From positions 63,402 to 127,401 of IMG/VR virus record IMGVR_UViG_3300033144_005525: a stretch of DNA of 64,000 bases, one strand, 5' to 3'. Source of the stretch: a virus. Both the position numbers and the translations under genes were made by a program. Below, in pieces: positions 39,001 to 47,039 of this stretch (position 1 is the first letter of the stretch; each line of letters opens with the position of its first letter). The notes under the pieces were generated by a model, which had not been told where the DNA came from, did no database searches, and was given only the letters and a program-made list of their open reading frames with translations.

Positions 39001-39737
39001 AGCGTGGTGTTGTTGGACTGGTCTTCCGGGTGGAAGCCTGCGGCCGTGACCCGGTACTCGACGCTATCGCTGATTGCACCGAGGTCCGTGTTGGCAGAAC
39101 CACCAGGACGGACAGTCACCGAAGATGAAGCCCCCCAGATCAGGGAAGCGATCTGTACTCGATCGACGGCTCCGTTGTTGATGAGAGTCGCAACGGTTGA
39201 ACCAACTGCGGCGTTGATTTGGTCGGCGATCTGCTGTGCAGTGAGGAAACCACCACCCACTGTAGCGAACGTGACGATGACATCGTCCGACGTGTTCAGT
39301 GGTGCACGCTCATCGATAGCGAAGACGAGGATCTTGCCATCCAGGTCCAGACCAGCACCGCTGATCTCCAACGTGCGGAAAGCAGCCCGACGTGCTTCGT
39401 TGTGGGCTGTGAGGAAAGCAGAACCAGGATCTCTGTCGAGCTCCGACAGCGAACCGCCAAACAGAAGGGCCAGACGAATCGTGGCCTCTTCGACATCGAC
39501 TTCCTGGATGTTCCCTCGAGGGGACGGGAAGGCACTCTGCCCGATGGTCTGTGGGAGCTGGTTGTAAGCCCCCTGTCGAGCATCTGTGTTGATGAGACCA
39601 TCGGAGTCTACGAACTCCACGATCTCTTTTGCCGGGCCAGTGACGAAAGGAACCAGGGTGGGCTGAACGATTGTCGGGGCGGCTGCCTCGAATTCCTGGA
39701 TGACTTGTACGCCTGGACGTGGAAGCTCGGCTGCCAT
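36024..39737 (-). CDS. Very large tail sheath protein
   Basis: 1237 residues, two to three times the usual length. Starts with the sheath-type RPGVQVIQEFEAAAPTIV..PFVTGPA. The C-terminal 300 residues read like the conserved sheath core (LRNFIGTFNITQPFLDTLST, LVDVTLDVPFPANYIRLTL). Between lie at least three beta-rich modules with related patterns (about 130-215, 410-490, 655-720), plus one (about 519-640) that clearly resembles the separate 176-residue protein at 45508. The insertions would decorate the outside of the sheath. CCTAGGAGAAGAACC precedes the ATG. Confidence 0.8.
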   Translation of the reverse strand: MAAELPRPGVQVIQEFEAAAPTIVQPTLVPFVTGPAKEIVEFVDSDGLINTDARQGAYNQLPQTIGQSAFPSPRGNIQEVDVEEATIRLALLFGGSLSELDRDPGSAFLTAHNEARRAAFRTLEISGAGLDLDGKILVFAIDERAPLNTSDDVIVTFATVGGGFLTAQQIADQINAAVGSTVATLINNGAVDRVQIASLIWGASSSVTVRPGGSANTDLGAISDSVEYRVTAAGFHPEDQSNNTTLSPFIVFSQGVYLEDSVSASFLTSGTTEMSFGQIGLDSNSADLYAEAVAADIIFTGAGSIDLQVGDYYVADGTRPNSTAEVQRVEASRFKLGIINTSLSTFDDDGNVLTAVYDDSDLNTLFAGVPFAPRYGWFKARNIAEDNVAATAATLTGSIGGEVATAATLVGTTSPGGPFALAGLTLITEVTIDGVSQGEDTFTFTGGPFAAMSDVVSAIGTNIAGVVPTDDGGELRLTVDTTGASHVLQLKASSTALTALGIAAASDTGSDVEFVDIVAAITGGTQMFPFNETTGETIVIEQTNDGGVTWTAGTRTFTFSTTGSAYADIATLLAAINTAADWDGATLPTTFLVSNNVDKLVFTTVASGSLVGIRIGAASTAIGVVDDADILFVSLDEDLGEENLAAQILKLRFNDRPQIYTVVFTSDSLDDAVDEINATVGFTVAAIGGGLLDRMVLTSPLEGAASRVEVIDDTVNIQAYSALGLSTGNMDDSGSGRPNADFQIDQSGNALVGAEILRSAVTGDPFGPGDADVYIQYTALRLDVSPRAAAPGVITLSDVTTLQSVLNPINSGNPLGLAMFFQLINAPGIACKGLGVGEATAAAPEGTAIGYAEVTNFIESQEVYAIAPLTHDETVFQIFRTHIDFMSGADQKGERILLQNPTVPDRAVDTVVSSGLSSDSTATDNQLLLDVNPSSSLVENGINPAEAIDEDENLFIEVTVSGSLRRYSVAAFSGSLATLRVSFSSGFNDDAFYTLTPLTETVLNADWSLKVRGAQLLIAGSTLQDKDAVASSVAARNGGIQNRRVFSVFPDTVIASLSGLDEVIDAYYACAAMSGMIAFNPPQQGFTNLPMTGFTGVQGSNDTFSVRQLNIMAAGGTYVLMQDADGTPLISRHQLSTDITSIESRELSITKVVDFVAKFMRTGLRNFIGTFNITQPFLDTLSTVIQGMLQFLTEGGVILGGDLNNLIQDRDNPDTVLVDVTLDVPFPANYIRLTLVI

Positions 39738-39747
39738 GGTTCTTCTC

Positions 39748-40533
39748 CTAGGTCTTCACCGTGATATCGATTGTACCGACGGGCTCCGGTGTAGTTCCAT
39801 CTATAGGCACAGAGGTACCAGCTATGGGAACACCTCTGATGGTGGGTATTTTCGAATAGACCTCTCTCACTCGAGCTGAGGTGATGTGTGCCTCTTGAGC
39901 AGAGATCTCCAAAGACATATGTGCTTCGATTCCCTGCACTAACGGGGCATTCGTAGCAACAATTCTCTCAGTCCATTGAAAGAAAAATGGGCTGGCCACT
40001 ACCACATTAACCAGCTCAGAGTCGGCTTCTGGATTCACCAAAGCTCCGGGAGGGGACTCTGAACTGATGGAGATTTCGTCTCCGATCTTGTGAATACGGT
40101 TTCTCTGCAACAGACGTTTGAACGTCCGGATGTGCCGCATCACGATCCAGGCGACTTTCTGAGCCTCCAGACCTTCCCTAGCCATGCAGTTGATGGTCAT
40201 CGTGCATGGGATGAGATCGGTATGTTCTCTCTGCCCAGTGCTCCCATTGACCGAACGTACGTTGTCCAGAGATAGATTGGCGAATTGTGCAGGACCTCTA
40301 GTGACTACGATGGCAGGACGCTGATCGATAGTGTCTCGAGGGATCGGCGCCTGCGCCGTAATCATAATCTCAGAGTCCACCTCGTTGGTGTCCCATCGAT
40401 AACACCCAGAGGGGAACTGCTGGAAGAGTCCCTGTAGGAACAGTAAGTACACCTTCGTGAAGTGCAGGAAGGGGTCTTCTCCTATTCCTTGTGGGAGAGG
40501 AACTCCTGGTGGTGCACTTCGTTCAGCGGTCAT
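39748..40533 (-). CDS. Tail completion/terminator-like protein
   Basis: 261 residues. It sits directly before the sheath gene in the operon, where contractile phages encode a tail terminator or completion protein. Alpha/beta sequence with a long helix (LEAQKVAWIVMRHIRTFKRLL) and beta strands afterwards, compatible with that fold. No specific motif. Overlaps the upstream gene (40530-40874) by 4 bases. Confidence 0.5.
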   Translation of the reverse strand: MTAERSAPPGVPLPQGIGEDPFLHFTKVYLLFLQGLFQQFPSGCYRWDTNEVDSEIMITAQAPIPRDTIDQRPAIVVTRGPAQFANLSLDNVRSVNGSTGQREHTDLIPCTMTINCMAREGLEAQKVAWIVMRHIRTFKRLLQRNRIHKIGDEISISSESPPGALVNPEADSELVNVVVASPFFFQWTERIVATNAPLVQGIEAHMSLEISAQEAHITSARVREVYSKIPTIRGVPIAGTSVPIDGTTPEPVGTIDITVKT

Positions 40534-40874
40534 TGGGGAGATTTGGCAGAAAGGCCTTCATCGACCTTCTTCCTGTACTTGCTCCCAAGTATCGCAGCAA
40601 GACCCCCAGCTATGGGAAGACCCCATCGAACAAGCCGTAACTTTGAGGTTGTGATAGGTGGTTTGGCTCGCATAAAGCGGTTCAAACCTTTGTGCCGCAT
40701 CAGCAGTTCAGAAGCCCCGACGCCGACGCCTGTACCTAAAGCAGCAGGCCCTACGGTCTTCAAAGCACGGAGCACTCGCTGTTTGTTGGACTCCCCCTCG
40801 GCCGCGGCGCCGATCTTGGAGAGCTCATCCAACAGTGCCGCGGGGGCGGTATCCGTAGACAGCCAAGAGGGCAT
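40530..40874 (-). CDS. Small virion-associated protein
   Basis: 114 residues from ATG 40874 (GGAGAAGACGAAA upstream). Starts with a helix ending ELSKIGAAAEG, the leader-like motif seen in other late products, then a glycine-rich helix (PAALGTGVGVGASELL) and a hydrophobic helix (LPIAGGLAAILGS). Likely a membrane-interacting or internal virion protein. Overlaps the upstream gene by 50 bases. Confidence 0.5.
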   Translation of the reverse strand: MPSWLSTDTAPAALLDELSKIGAAAEGESNKQRVLRALKTVGPAALGTGVGVGASELLMRHKGLNRFMRAKPPITTSKLRLVRWGLPIAGGLAAILGSKYRKKVDEGLSAKSPQ

Positions 40875-41727
40875 TTTCGTCTTCTCCATGATCATCGGTG
40901 TGTTGAGGATTGGTGAAGTTGCGCTCTTCTGCAAACTGTTGATTCGCCAGATCCGTCAAGTTGATGGGGAGCTTGTACTCTACATCGCCTTTCGGGATGT
41001 GGTGAATAGAGAGCTCTTGTCGTACCACCGAACGTAGTCTCTCCGTACCCGACCTTGTCACCACCCTCCATCTCTTGTTCTCCGGCTCTACGATGATGTC
41101 TTTGGGCTTGATCGGAGGATAGGAGATGAGACGAGCAGAGGTGTTCTTCGGCTGCTGCTCTCCCTTGATGGCAGTATTCGATGGAGAATCCGGCTCTGGA
41201 TCGATCTGGATGTAAGTCTCAATGGGAGAGAGGAACCCACCGAGATAGCCAGTGTCGAAGCATGTGATGCACATCGACCTAGTTCTTCGATTCATCGTGA
41301 CGTCGAAGCAACCACACTTAGGACCAAAGGTACGAACAGGAAACAGCCAACACCTACGTCCGATGAGTTGCCGGAAGAGGACATCCTCTTGTCGTTGAAT
41401 CTCCAGAGAGATTAGGTCAGGCTCCGCCATCAGAGAGGCGGCTCCGATGACCTCCTCACTACTGGTTGGGATGTGGACGATCTTCAGCTTGTAGAAGATC
41501 TTGCGCCACTTGTGGAGCAAGTTGACACTGAAGTCACGGAACGAGTACTGGTCCTGAAAAGGCCCGGCGATCTGATCAAAGGGACCTTCAGGAGACTCGG
41601 ATCGTAGAACGAAGAAGTTGTAGGCCGTGATGACGTCCTGAGCATCACCGAAGTCGGAGATTTCCCAGAACAGATCGATGTGGTCCAGGTCGAAGCTTCG
41701 AGCTACGAACTTTGTGACCGTGAGCAT
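40825..41727 (-). CDS. Neck/head-tail structural protein
   Basis: 300 residues. Beta-rich start (FDLDHIDLFWEISDFGD), a central zinc-type cluster (PKCGCFDVTMNRRTRSMCITC), and a beta-rich end. Its position between head and tail genes suggests a neck or baseplate role; I know no named family. Confidence 0.5.
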   Translation of the reverse strand: MLTVTKFVARSFDLDHIDLFWEISDFGDAQDVITAYNFFVLRSESPEGPFDQIAGPFQDQYSFRDFSVNLLHKWRKIFYKLKIVHIPTSSEEVIGAASLMAEPDLISLEIQRQEDVLFRQLIGRRCWLFPVRTFGPKCGCFDVTMNRRTRSMCITCFDTGYLGGFLSPIETYIQIDPEPDSPSNTAIKGEQQPKNTSARLISYPPIKPKDIIVEPENKRWRVVTRSGTERLRSVVRQELSIHHIPKGDVEYKLPINLTDLANQQFAEERNFTNPQHTDDHGEDENALLAVYGYRPRGTVG

Positions 41728-41730
41728 GTT

Positions 41731-42573
41731 CTAAGCATACCCTCGGTCGCCCACAGATCTGGAATAACCCTCGACACCAGCCTTCTTGGTTTTCCTGGAC
41801 CGTTTATCGGTCTTCTTCTTGCGGCGAGCTCTCCACAATATAGATCCTCCCATAACACCCAGATAAGCGCCGGGAAAGATTAACTTCCTACTAGGGAAAT
41901 GCTTGGCGAAATGCTTGGCTTTGGATACTGCTCCCACAGCAGCTTGTTCAACTTGAAGAGCTGCTTGATGCTTGTTTTTGAGGGCAGATCCTATTGATCT
42001 ATCGAAGGAAGAGGGAAGAGCTGGTCCTGATGAATGTCCCAAACTATTGGACCACGCCTTGAATCGTGCATCTTTCGCATCTCGTAGAGCCTTCTTGGCT
42101 CTTCGTTGCATGACTGCTCCAGCCAGTTCACCAGAGCTCCCACCTACCAGAGCTCCCGCTGCGGCTCCTCCAAGTATATGTCTGCCGGCAGAGTTTTTCT
42201 TCGGCTTCTTCCTGGCCGCTACTTTGGTTTGAATCGGTTGGGTCATCTGCGCCGTGCTGGCGATGATGGGACTGGGAGTTTGCGTGACGTGAGGCTTTGG
42301 TGGACGCCCACGAAAGGACTGCTGGATCTCAGGAGGCTTCGGTTGCTTTGGAATAGGGATAGGCACCATGGCTGCCTTGCCCATCATCCCAGCTACACCA
42401 CGACGAGCCTTCTGCGCTCCCCAACCCGCTGCTCCACCGACTAGAGCTCCCTTGGCTGCTCCACCCATGGCACCTTGAAGTCTCTCACCAGGACGAGCCT
42501 TTGCTGCTCCGAGACCTGCTCCAGCCACAGCTCCGTACCCTGCCATGCGCATGGGCTTGAGCTTGTTCATCAA
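41731..42573 (-). CDS. Glycine-zipper protein, probably made by -1 frameshift
   Basis: 280 residues from TTG/ATG 42573, but no ribosome binding site precedes it. The same frame stays open for 42 more codons to position 42699, reading protein-like sequence (HADKTAGVIGNIGSAIKAGL), and meets the end of the upstream gene at a CCCTTTC slippery heptamer. The body has repeated glycine zippers (AMGGAAKGALVGGAAGWGA, ILGGAAAGALVGGSSGELAG) and a basic C-terminus (WRARRKKKTDKRSRKTKK). Probably an internal virion protein. Confidence 0.55.
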   Translation of the reverse strand: MMNKLKPMRMAGYGAVAGAGLGAAKARPGERLQGAMGGAAKGALVGGAAGWGAQKARRGVAGMMGKAAMVPIPIPKQPKPPEIQQSFRGRPPKPHVTQTPSPIIASTAQMTQPIQTKVAARKKPKKNSAGRHILGGAAAGALVGGSSGELAGAVMQRRAKKALRDAKDARFKAWSNSLGHSSGPALPSSFDRSIGSALKNKHQAALQVEQAAVGAVSKAKHFAKHFPSRKLIFPGAYLGVMGGSILWRARRKKKTDKRSRKTKKAGVEGYSRSVGDRGYA

Positions 42574-42689
42574 CGAAGGAGCTGACTTCGCTTTTGGAGT
42601 GAACTTGAGTCCAGCCTTGATAGCAGAACCAATATTCCCGATAACTCCGGCCGTCTTATCCGCGTGAGGTTCGGCGTTGTCCCCAGCGG

Positions 42690-43907
42690 TTAGAAAGGGA
42701 GTACTACCGACGATGCCTTCTTACTCATCACGGTGGGCTTCTTGACTACAGTCTTCTTCCCAGCTTGCGAGGCTCTAGTAGCTGCCCTGCGTACTTGTGC
42801 AGAGATGAAGGCGCGAGAGTAAGCTTCCTTGATCTCCTCAGCAGTCTTACCAAGCACAAACTTGGATCCAGGAGCTCTTCCCTGAATCGAGGCGGAAGAC
42901 AGCCTCCTGGCAGCCGCATCAGCTGGGATGGGTGGAGGTGTTTTGAGTAGACCGGCCGACCTCATCGCTTTGGAGGTACCTGAGCGAGTGACCTTGGTCC
43001 CTCCCTTACCGACTGAGCTCCCTATGGTTCGTAGGATGCTCTGCGTCGCGGGGGACATGGCATTTTTGGACATGGCCTGCCTTGCCGAAAGGATCCCAGG
43101 ATGCTTGGACCTGTTCATGGCCTTGGCTATTCCGGCTCCTCCAGCGGCTCCAACCGCTCCACCTATGAGAGCCCCTTTTGCAGCTCCTCCTGCAGCTCCT
43201 CGAAGTCTGTTGCCTTCTCCCCCACGTATGGCTCCTCCGACGGCACCTATTCCTCCACCCACTAGCGCTGTGTTTCCTGCACCTCTCAAGGCCATCTTCC
43301 CGACATTGATTAGAGGAACTCCAGCGAACTTGGTCATGGTCTTCTTCAGACCACTCTGCAACATCTTGCCCCCACCAAATCGTCCAGCACCGTAACCAGC
43401 CATGGCGCCTGTAGCGAAGTCTCCACCCGTGGCCTTATTGGCAACACCACCACCAATTGCCAAAGCAGCATTGGGGTTCTTCATCGCCTTGGACATGACT
43501 TTGGATCCTGCGCCGCTCGTCATGACCTTTTTGGCTACACCGCTAAGCAGCTTGCCCACGAAGGCTTCCTTCTCCAGGTAGTCACCCAAGGACCCACCGT
43601 TCTCCAGAATGAAGGCCATCTTGATGGCATCATCATCTGACATGTCGGCTACGGCCTGGGTGAGTTCGTTCTGCTCCAACACAGCTTGCTCAGCTGCTTC
43701 AGCTGGAACAGATCCTTGCTCCTGAGCAAGCTCGCGACCCATCTGAGTGGCATCGGCGATCTTTTCTTGTAGAGCGTCGAGTGCCGCTGTGGGATGGGGC
43801 TGCTCTGCTTCACGGATCTCATTGATCGTGAGCTGCTCGAGCTGCTGAGCAACGTTTTCTTCTTGCCTCGGCTGATCGGCGCAGAGTTTCACTAGCCAGT
43901 TGTGCAT
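42690..43907 (-). CDS. Glycine-zipper virion protein, 0-frame product
   Basis: 405 residues. A helical N-terminal third with acidic stretches is followed by glycine-zipper repeats (LSGVAKKVMTSGAGSKV, GNTALVGGGIGAVGGAIRGG, AAGGAAKGALIGGAVGAAGG) and a basic end. K-x-A motifs (YLEKEAF, LGKTAEE, MSKKASS) are frequent. The last codons are CTC CCT TTC TAA, in which C-CCT-TTC forms a -1 slippery site immediately before the stop; slippage would fuse it to the next product (total about 725 residues). Confidence 0.65.
   Translation of the reverse strand: MHNWLVKLCADQPRQEENVAQQLEQLTINEIREAEQPHPTAALDALQEKIADATQMGRELAQEQGSVPAEAAEQAVLEQNELTQAVADMSDDDAIKMAFILENGGSLGDYLEKEAFVGKLLSGVAKKVMTSGAGSKVMSKAMKNPNAALAIGGGVANKATGGDFATGAMAGYGAGRFGGGKMLQSGLKKTMTKFAGVPLINVGKMALRGAGNTALVGGGIGAVGGAIRGGEGNRLRGAAGGAAKGALIGGAVGAAGGAGIAKAMNRSKHPGILSARQAMSKNAMSPATQSILRTIGSSVGKGGTKVTRSGTSKAMRSAGLLKTPPPIPADAAARRLSSASIQGRAPGSKFVLGKTAEEIKEAYSRAFISAQVRRAATRASQAGKKTVVKKPTVMSKKASSVVLPF
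42693..42699 (-). promoter_or_regulatory. Candidate -1 ribosomal frameshift site
   Basis: On the minus strand C-CCT-TTC, then TAA: the X-XXY-YYZ form with both codons able to re-pair (CCC, TTT) after slipping back. The -1 frame is open through the next gene. Confidence 0.6.
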
Positions 43908-43916
43908 GATTTCCTC

Positions 43917-45503
43917 TTAGTTCTTCAGTGCGCCTAGAACTTTGGCGAACATAAGCCCCATACCACCACCAACTGCCGCTCCTGTTGCTGCAGCCGCTCC
44001 TGGGTGCTTACGTTTTTCCACAGCAAGACCGTGCTGGAATTGGGTCATCAGCTTACCGATACCAGAAGAGTATCCTGTGTCTCCCCTGGTCTTGTTGGCT
44101 TTGACGTCGGCCTCGAAAGCCACTTCGGATTTGCTCTTCCCACCCAAGCTCTTCTGAGGACGACTACCCAGATACGTCGACAGTCCGAGCATGGCAGCTC
44201 CGGCACCTGCAAGAGCTAGAGTTCCTGGATCTGTGATTCCCTTGGGAATAGCCTGCCTGATCGACGATGCAATCGAAGCCTGTTTAGTGAGGGGTCCAGG
44301 CAAGGTCACAGCCTTCTTAGGACCTTCTGTACGATCTATTAGATCGAGTCGAGCTTTCTTGTAGTTGGTGTACTTCTTCTTGAGGGAGCCCCACACGTCT
44401 TCAGCATTTTCGATGATGGCTGAATCCTCTTGCTGTGGGTATCTCTCTGCTGCTCTCTGTTTGACCTCAGCCAAAGAGAGAGCGGGCATGGGAGCCGCCA
44501 CTGCGGACTTCATGAACTTGCTGACACCAACTTGAGAACGTCCTGCTAGAGCTCCACCAATAGCTCCGGCACCAAGTCCTTTGAGTCCTGCAGCGACACG
44601 ACTCTCTCCAGGCTTGGCGAGGATGGCATTGATGGCACCCGTGCCTGCTCCCCAACCAGCAGCATTACCAATCGTGGATTTCCAAGCAGGGCTCAGCTTC
44701 TGAGCTGCTTGTCCAACGGCACCGAGAACACTAGCGTTCTTGCCCATGGGCTTTTTGACGATGGAGGGCATAACCCCAGCCTGTGGGATCTTCTTTGCCA
44801 CTTCACGAGTTGCTTGTCCCTTAGCTAATGCCTTAGCCAGGTCGTCGGTGGCATTAGATTTCGCTATGACTCCACCAGGACCGTGAATACTTTTGAAAGT
44901 ATCCATGCTTCGGGCGAGTTGTCGCTGGCCAATAACCCTGCTGGTGCTGTGCATACCTCCAAAACCACCACCGAAAGCACCGCCTATCAAGGCACCCTTC
45001 AAGGCACCTTTGGCACGCTTGCCCTTCTTGCTGCCTGCTGCACCTACTAGGGCTCCAGGAACTGCACCAAGTACGGACCCTCTGCCTGCAAAGCTCAGTG
45101 CGCGTAGAGCAGCGTTGGCCTTCTTCTCTTTTGGCTTTCTCTTCTTCCTTCTCTTGAAAAGAGATACGGCAGCCATAGACCCTAAGACTCCGCCTGCAGT
45201 AAGAACAGCCAAATTGGGCTTATAGGTATAGGGAGCGGGGAATGGGCTGTAGGCTTGTTTTTTCAGATCTGAATTGTCGGCAGTTACGACGGCATTCTTG
45301 GACTTCTTCGGGATGTCCGTGAGCTTGCTGAACCCTCGGTCAGACAGAAGAGGTCCACCTGTTCCATGCTCGTCTTCAAAGTCCGCCTTCTTGATCAGAG
45401 CCGGTTGGCCCTTCAACAAGAGATAGTGAGCTGCGCAATCATTGAACTCATCAGAACGCTGGGAAGCGCTCTTCATCAGTTCATAGAAATCAGCCCGCTT
45501 CAT
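43917..45503 (-). CDS. Glycine-zipper virion protein
   Basis: 528 residues from ATG 45503 (MKRADFYELMKSASQ); the frame extends 14 codons further upstream. Repeated glycine zippers (SVLGAVPGALVGAAG, ALKGALIGGAFGGGFGG, GLGAGAIGGALAG, AAAATGAAVGGGMG), basic patches and several K-x-A motifs (LIKKADF, LKKQAYS, LTKQASI). Same design as the two downstream proteins; such sequences are typical of internal or membrane-penetrating virion proteins. The role is inferred. Confidence 0.6.
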   Translation of the reverse strand: MKRADFYELMKSASQRSDEFNDCAAHYLLLKGQPALIKKADFEDEHGTGGPLLSDRGFSKLTDIPKKSKNAVVTADNSDLKKQAYSPFPAPYTYKPNLAVLTAGGVLGSMAAVSLFKRRKKRKPKEKKANAALRALSFAGRGSVLGAVPGALVGAAGSKKGKRAKGALKGALIGGAFGGGFGGMHSTSRVIGQRQLARSMDTFKSIHGPGGVIAKSNATDDLAKALAKGQATREVAKKIPQAGVMPSIVKKPMGKNASVLGAVGQAAQKLSPAWKSTIGNAAGWGAGTGAINAILAKPGESRVAAGLKGLGAGAIGGALAGRSQVGVSKFMKSAVAAPMPALSLAEVKQRAAERYPQQEDSAIIENAEDVWGSLKKKYTNYKKARLDLIDRTEGPKKAVTLPGPLTKQASIASSIRQAIPKGITDPGTLALAGAGAAMLGLSTYLGSRPQKSLGGKSKSEVAFEADVKANKTRGDTGYSSGIGKLMTQFQHGLAVEKRKHPGAAAATGAAVGGGMGLMFAKVLGALKN

Positions 45504-45507
45504 GGCT

Positions 45508-46038
45508 CTACACCGTGTAGACGAGAATGAAGGCACCGTTGTCATCCAACAGCAAATGCTCCACCGTCAGCAAACCAACAGATCCTTTATTGCCGACAGC
45601 AGATGCACCTTCTGAGAATAGAAGGTCTTCATCTGTTGTGGCGCCAATGGCAGATGACCCTGGAGCAATACGCAAGGCATACCCTGGGTCGATCAGAGCG
45701 TGAGTGATGGTGAGCCTGTCTCCTGTGTTGGAGATGACGAACTCGGTAGGCAAGACGGCCCCATCCCAGCGAGCTCCTGTGTTGAGCTCGGCCAGGAGTG
45801 CAGCGATATTGGCATGAGGTCCCGCAGCACCCACCGTGAACGTTCTGCGAAACGCAGTCCAGGTATTCCCTCCGTCGGCGCTGCCCTCGACAACCAATAT
45901 CTCATTGACACTACCGAAAGTGAATCCGAAGGTCTGAACGCCACCTAGCAGTACGGCAGCGGCTGCAGCCGTCGTGATGAACTGCTCTAGATCAGCAGCA
46001 TTCTGGAAGACTCGGATTCTATGATCTGCGAGAGCCAT
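45508..46038 (-). CDS. Beta-domain protein related to a sheath insert
   Basis: 176 residues with CCTAGGAGAC before the ATG. The first 22 residues (HRIRVF, LEQFITT) and the last 12 (DNGAFILVYTV) match both ends of the 48-residue protein at 46048. The 125 residues in between (about 30-155) match residues about 519-640 of the tail sheath, about 40% by eye, including DGG-TWTA, RTFT, NT..WDGA.LPT.F and SAIG..D.D.LF. It looks like the small protein with a sheath-type domain inserted. Confidence 0.65.
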   Translation of the reverse strand: MALADHRIRVFQNAADLEQFITTAAAAAVLLGGVQTFGFTFGSVNEILVVEGSADGGNTWTAFRRTFTVGAAGPHANIAALLAELNTGARWDGAVLPTEFVISNTGDRLTITHALIDPGYALRIAPGSSAIGATTDEDLLFSEGASAVGNKGSVGLLTVEHLLLDDNGAFILVYTV

Positions 46039-46047
46039 CGTTGTCTC

Positions 46048-46194
46048 CTAGGTGACATCGTAGAGCAGGATGAAGTATCCATTGTCGTCAGTGATGATCG
46101 TGATGATGGACGTAATCGCACCGTCCGTCCTGATGAACTGCTCCAACGAATTGACGTCCGGAAAGATCCTAATCCTGTGGTTCGGTTTCGCCAT
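46048..46194 (-). CDS. Small protein, minimal form of the 45508 product
   Basis: 48 residues from ATG 46194 (GGGGGTTGGTA upstream). MAKPNHRIRIF, SLEQFIRT and DNGYFILLYDV correspond to the two ends of the 176-residue neighbour without the inserted domain. The two genes are 9 bases apart and probably arose by tandem duplication. Confidence 0.6.
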   Translation of the reverse strand: MAKPNHRIRIFPDVNSLEQFIRTDGAITSIITIITDDNGYFILLYDVT

Positions 46195-46247
46195 TACCAA
46201 CCCCCATAGAAGCCATTTTACCACCCCCCATAAAACCCGTTGGTCCA
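46195..46247 (-). repeat. Two adjacent copies of the 'NGFYGGW-stop' coding segment
   Basis: On the minus strand the HNH gene ends in codons for WTNGFYGGW and TAA (46218-46247). Immediately after it AATGGCTTCTATGGGGGTTG followed by GTAA again spells NGFYGGW-stop (46195-46217). A third copy ends the gene at 47040. Confidence 0.75.
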
Positions 46248-47030
46248 GCCATAGAGTGCCTCGGCAGCACGCACTTTGGGAAGGACATGTGAGAATTCCT
46301 CTTCGGTCATCTGTCCCGAATCGTAGACCCTGTGGTGGGTGGGACAAAGAACGAGGCAGTTCTCTTTTTCGATCGAACCGCCTTCTTTGACTGATTTGAT
46401 GTGAGCAAAGTCGAGAGTACGGTCTTCTCCACAGATCTCACAGCCATCAATGTTGAGTTCTTGGAAGACCTTGCGCTTCTTAGTGGAATGAGTCGAGAAA
46501 CGAAGATCTTTGGTGCGCCTCCAAGGAGCCTCGTGACCAACATCCTTCATGCGTCGGCAGATGACTCCATAGGAGACGTCATAGAGACGAGACAACTCTT
46601 CATAGGTCTTGCCTGCGTTGGAGAGTTGGACGGCCTCTTCAATGGGAATCTCTTGACGACGCCCATGATTGCGAGGACCGTTCGTCCACCTGTCTCTAGG
46701 GATGCTGAACCTCTCCATCCAGTCAATCCAGGTAGCGTAAGGGACCTTGTAGTGGCGGGCAGCAGAAGCAGCAGAGTCGAAGGCTGGGAGTGCTTCGAGC
46801 ATCCATTCACGAGTGGGCATGAACCCGGCGACTTTCTTCGTCCGCACCCCACCACTTCCTCGGCGCGGTACCTCATGTCGCTTGAGTAGTTGACGAACAC
46901 CTGGAATGGAGCAGCTCTCTTCCTTGGCAATCTCCAACGTCGACATCTCCCGATTCACATAGAAATCGATGATGCGTTCCGCATTGAGGCGTTGTTTTGG
47001 CATGACCCCTATGTTAGCACCAATTGCCAT
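46218..47030 (-). CDS. HNH homing endonuclease
   Basis: 270 residues. Two helix-turn-helix segments (about 15-50 and 130-165: TYEELSRLYDVSYGVICRR) are followed by an HNH nuclease (CEICGEDRTLDFAHI, NCLVLCPTHHRVYD; residues about 197-240) with both zinc Cys pairs. Free-standing HNH endonucleases spread by cutting their target site in related genomes. Its last nine residues, WTNGFYGGW, are a copy of the end of the upstream gene, which suggests how it inserted without damaging it. Confidence 0.85.
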   Translation of the reverse strand: MAIGANIGVMPKQRLNAERIIDFYVNREMSTLEIAKEESCSIPGVRQLLKRHEVPRRGSGGVRTKKVAGFMPTREWMLEALPAFDSAASAARHYKVPYATWIDWMERFSIPRDRWTNGPRNHGRRQEIPIEEAVQLSNAGKTYEELSRLYDVSYGVICRRMKDVGHEAPWRRTKDLRFSTHSTKKRKVFQELNIDGCEICGEDRTLDFAHIKSVKEGGSIEKENCLVLCPTHHRVYDSGQMTEEEFSHVLPKVRAAEALYGWTNGFYGGW

Positions 47031-47039
47031 AGTAACAGG

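Noticed and set aside
38280-39128. 282-codon plus-strand frame
   Set aside because: Antisense shadow of the sheath gene, rich in Gly/Val/Arg from complementary codons.
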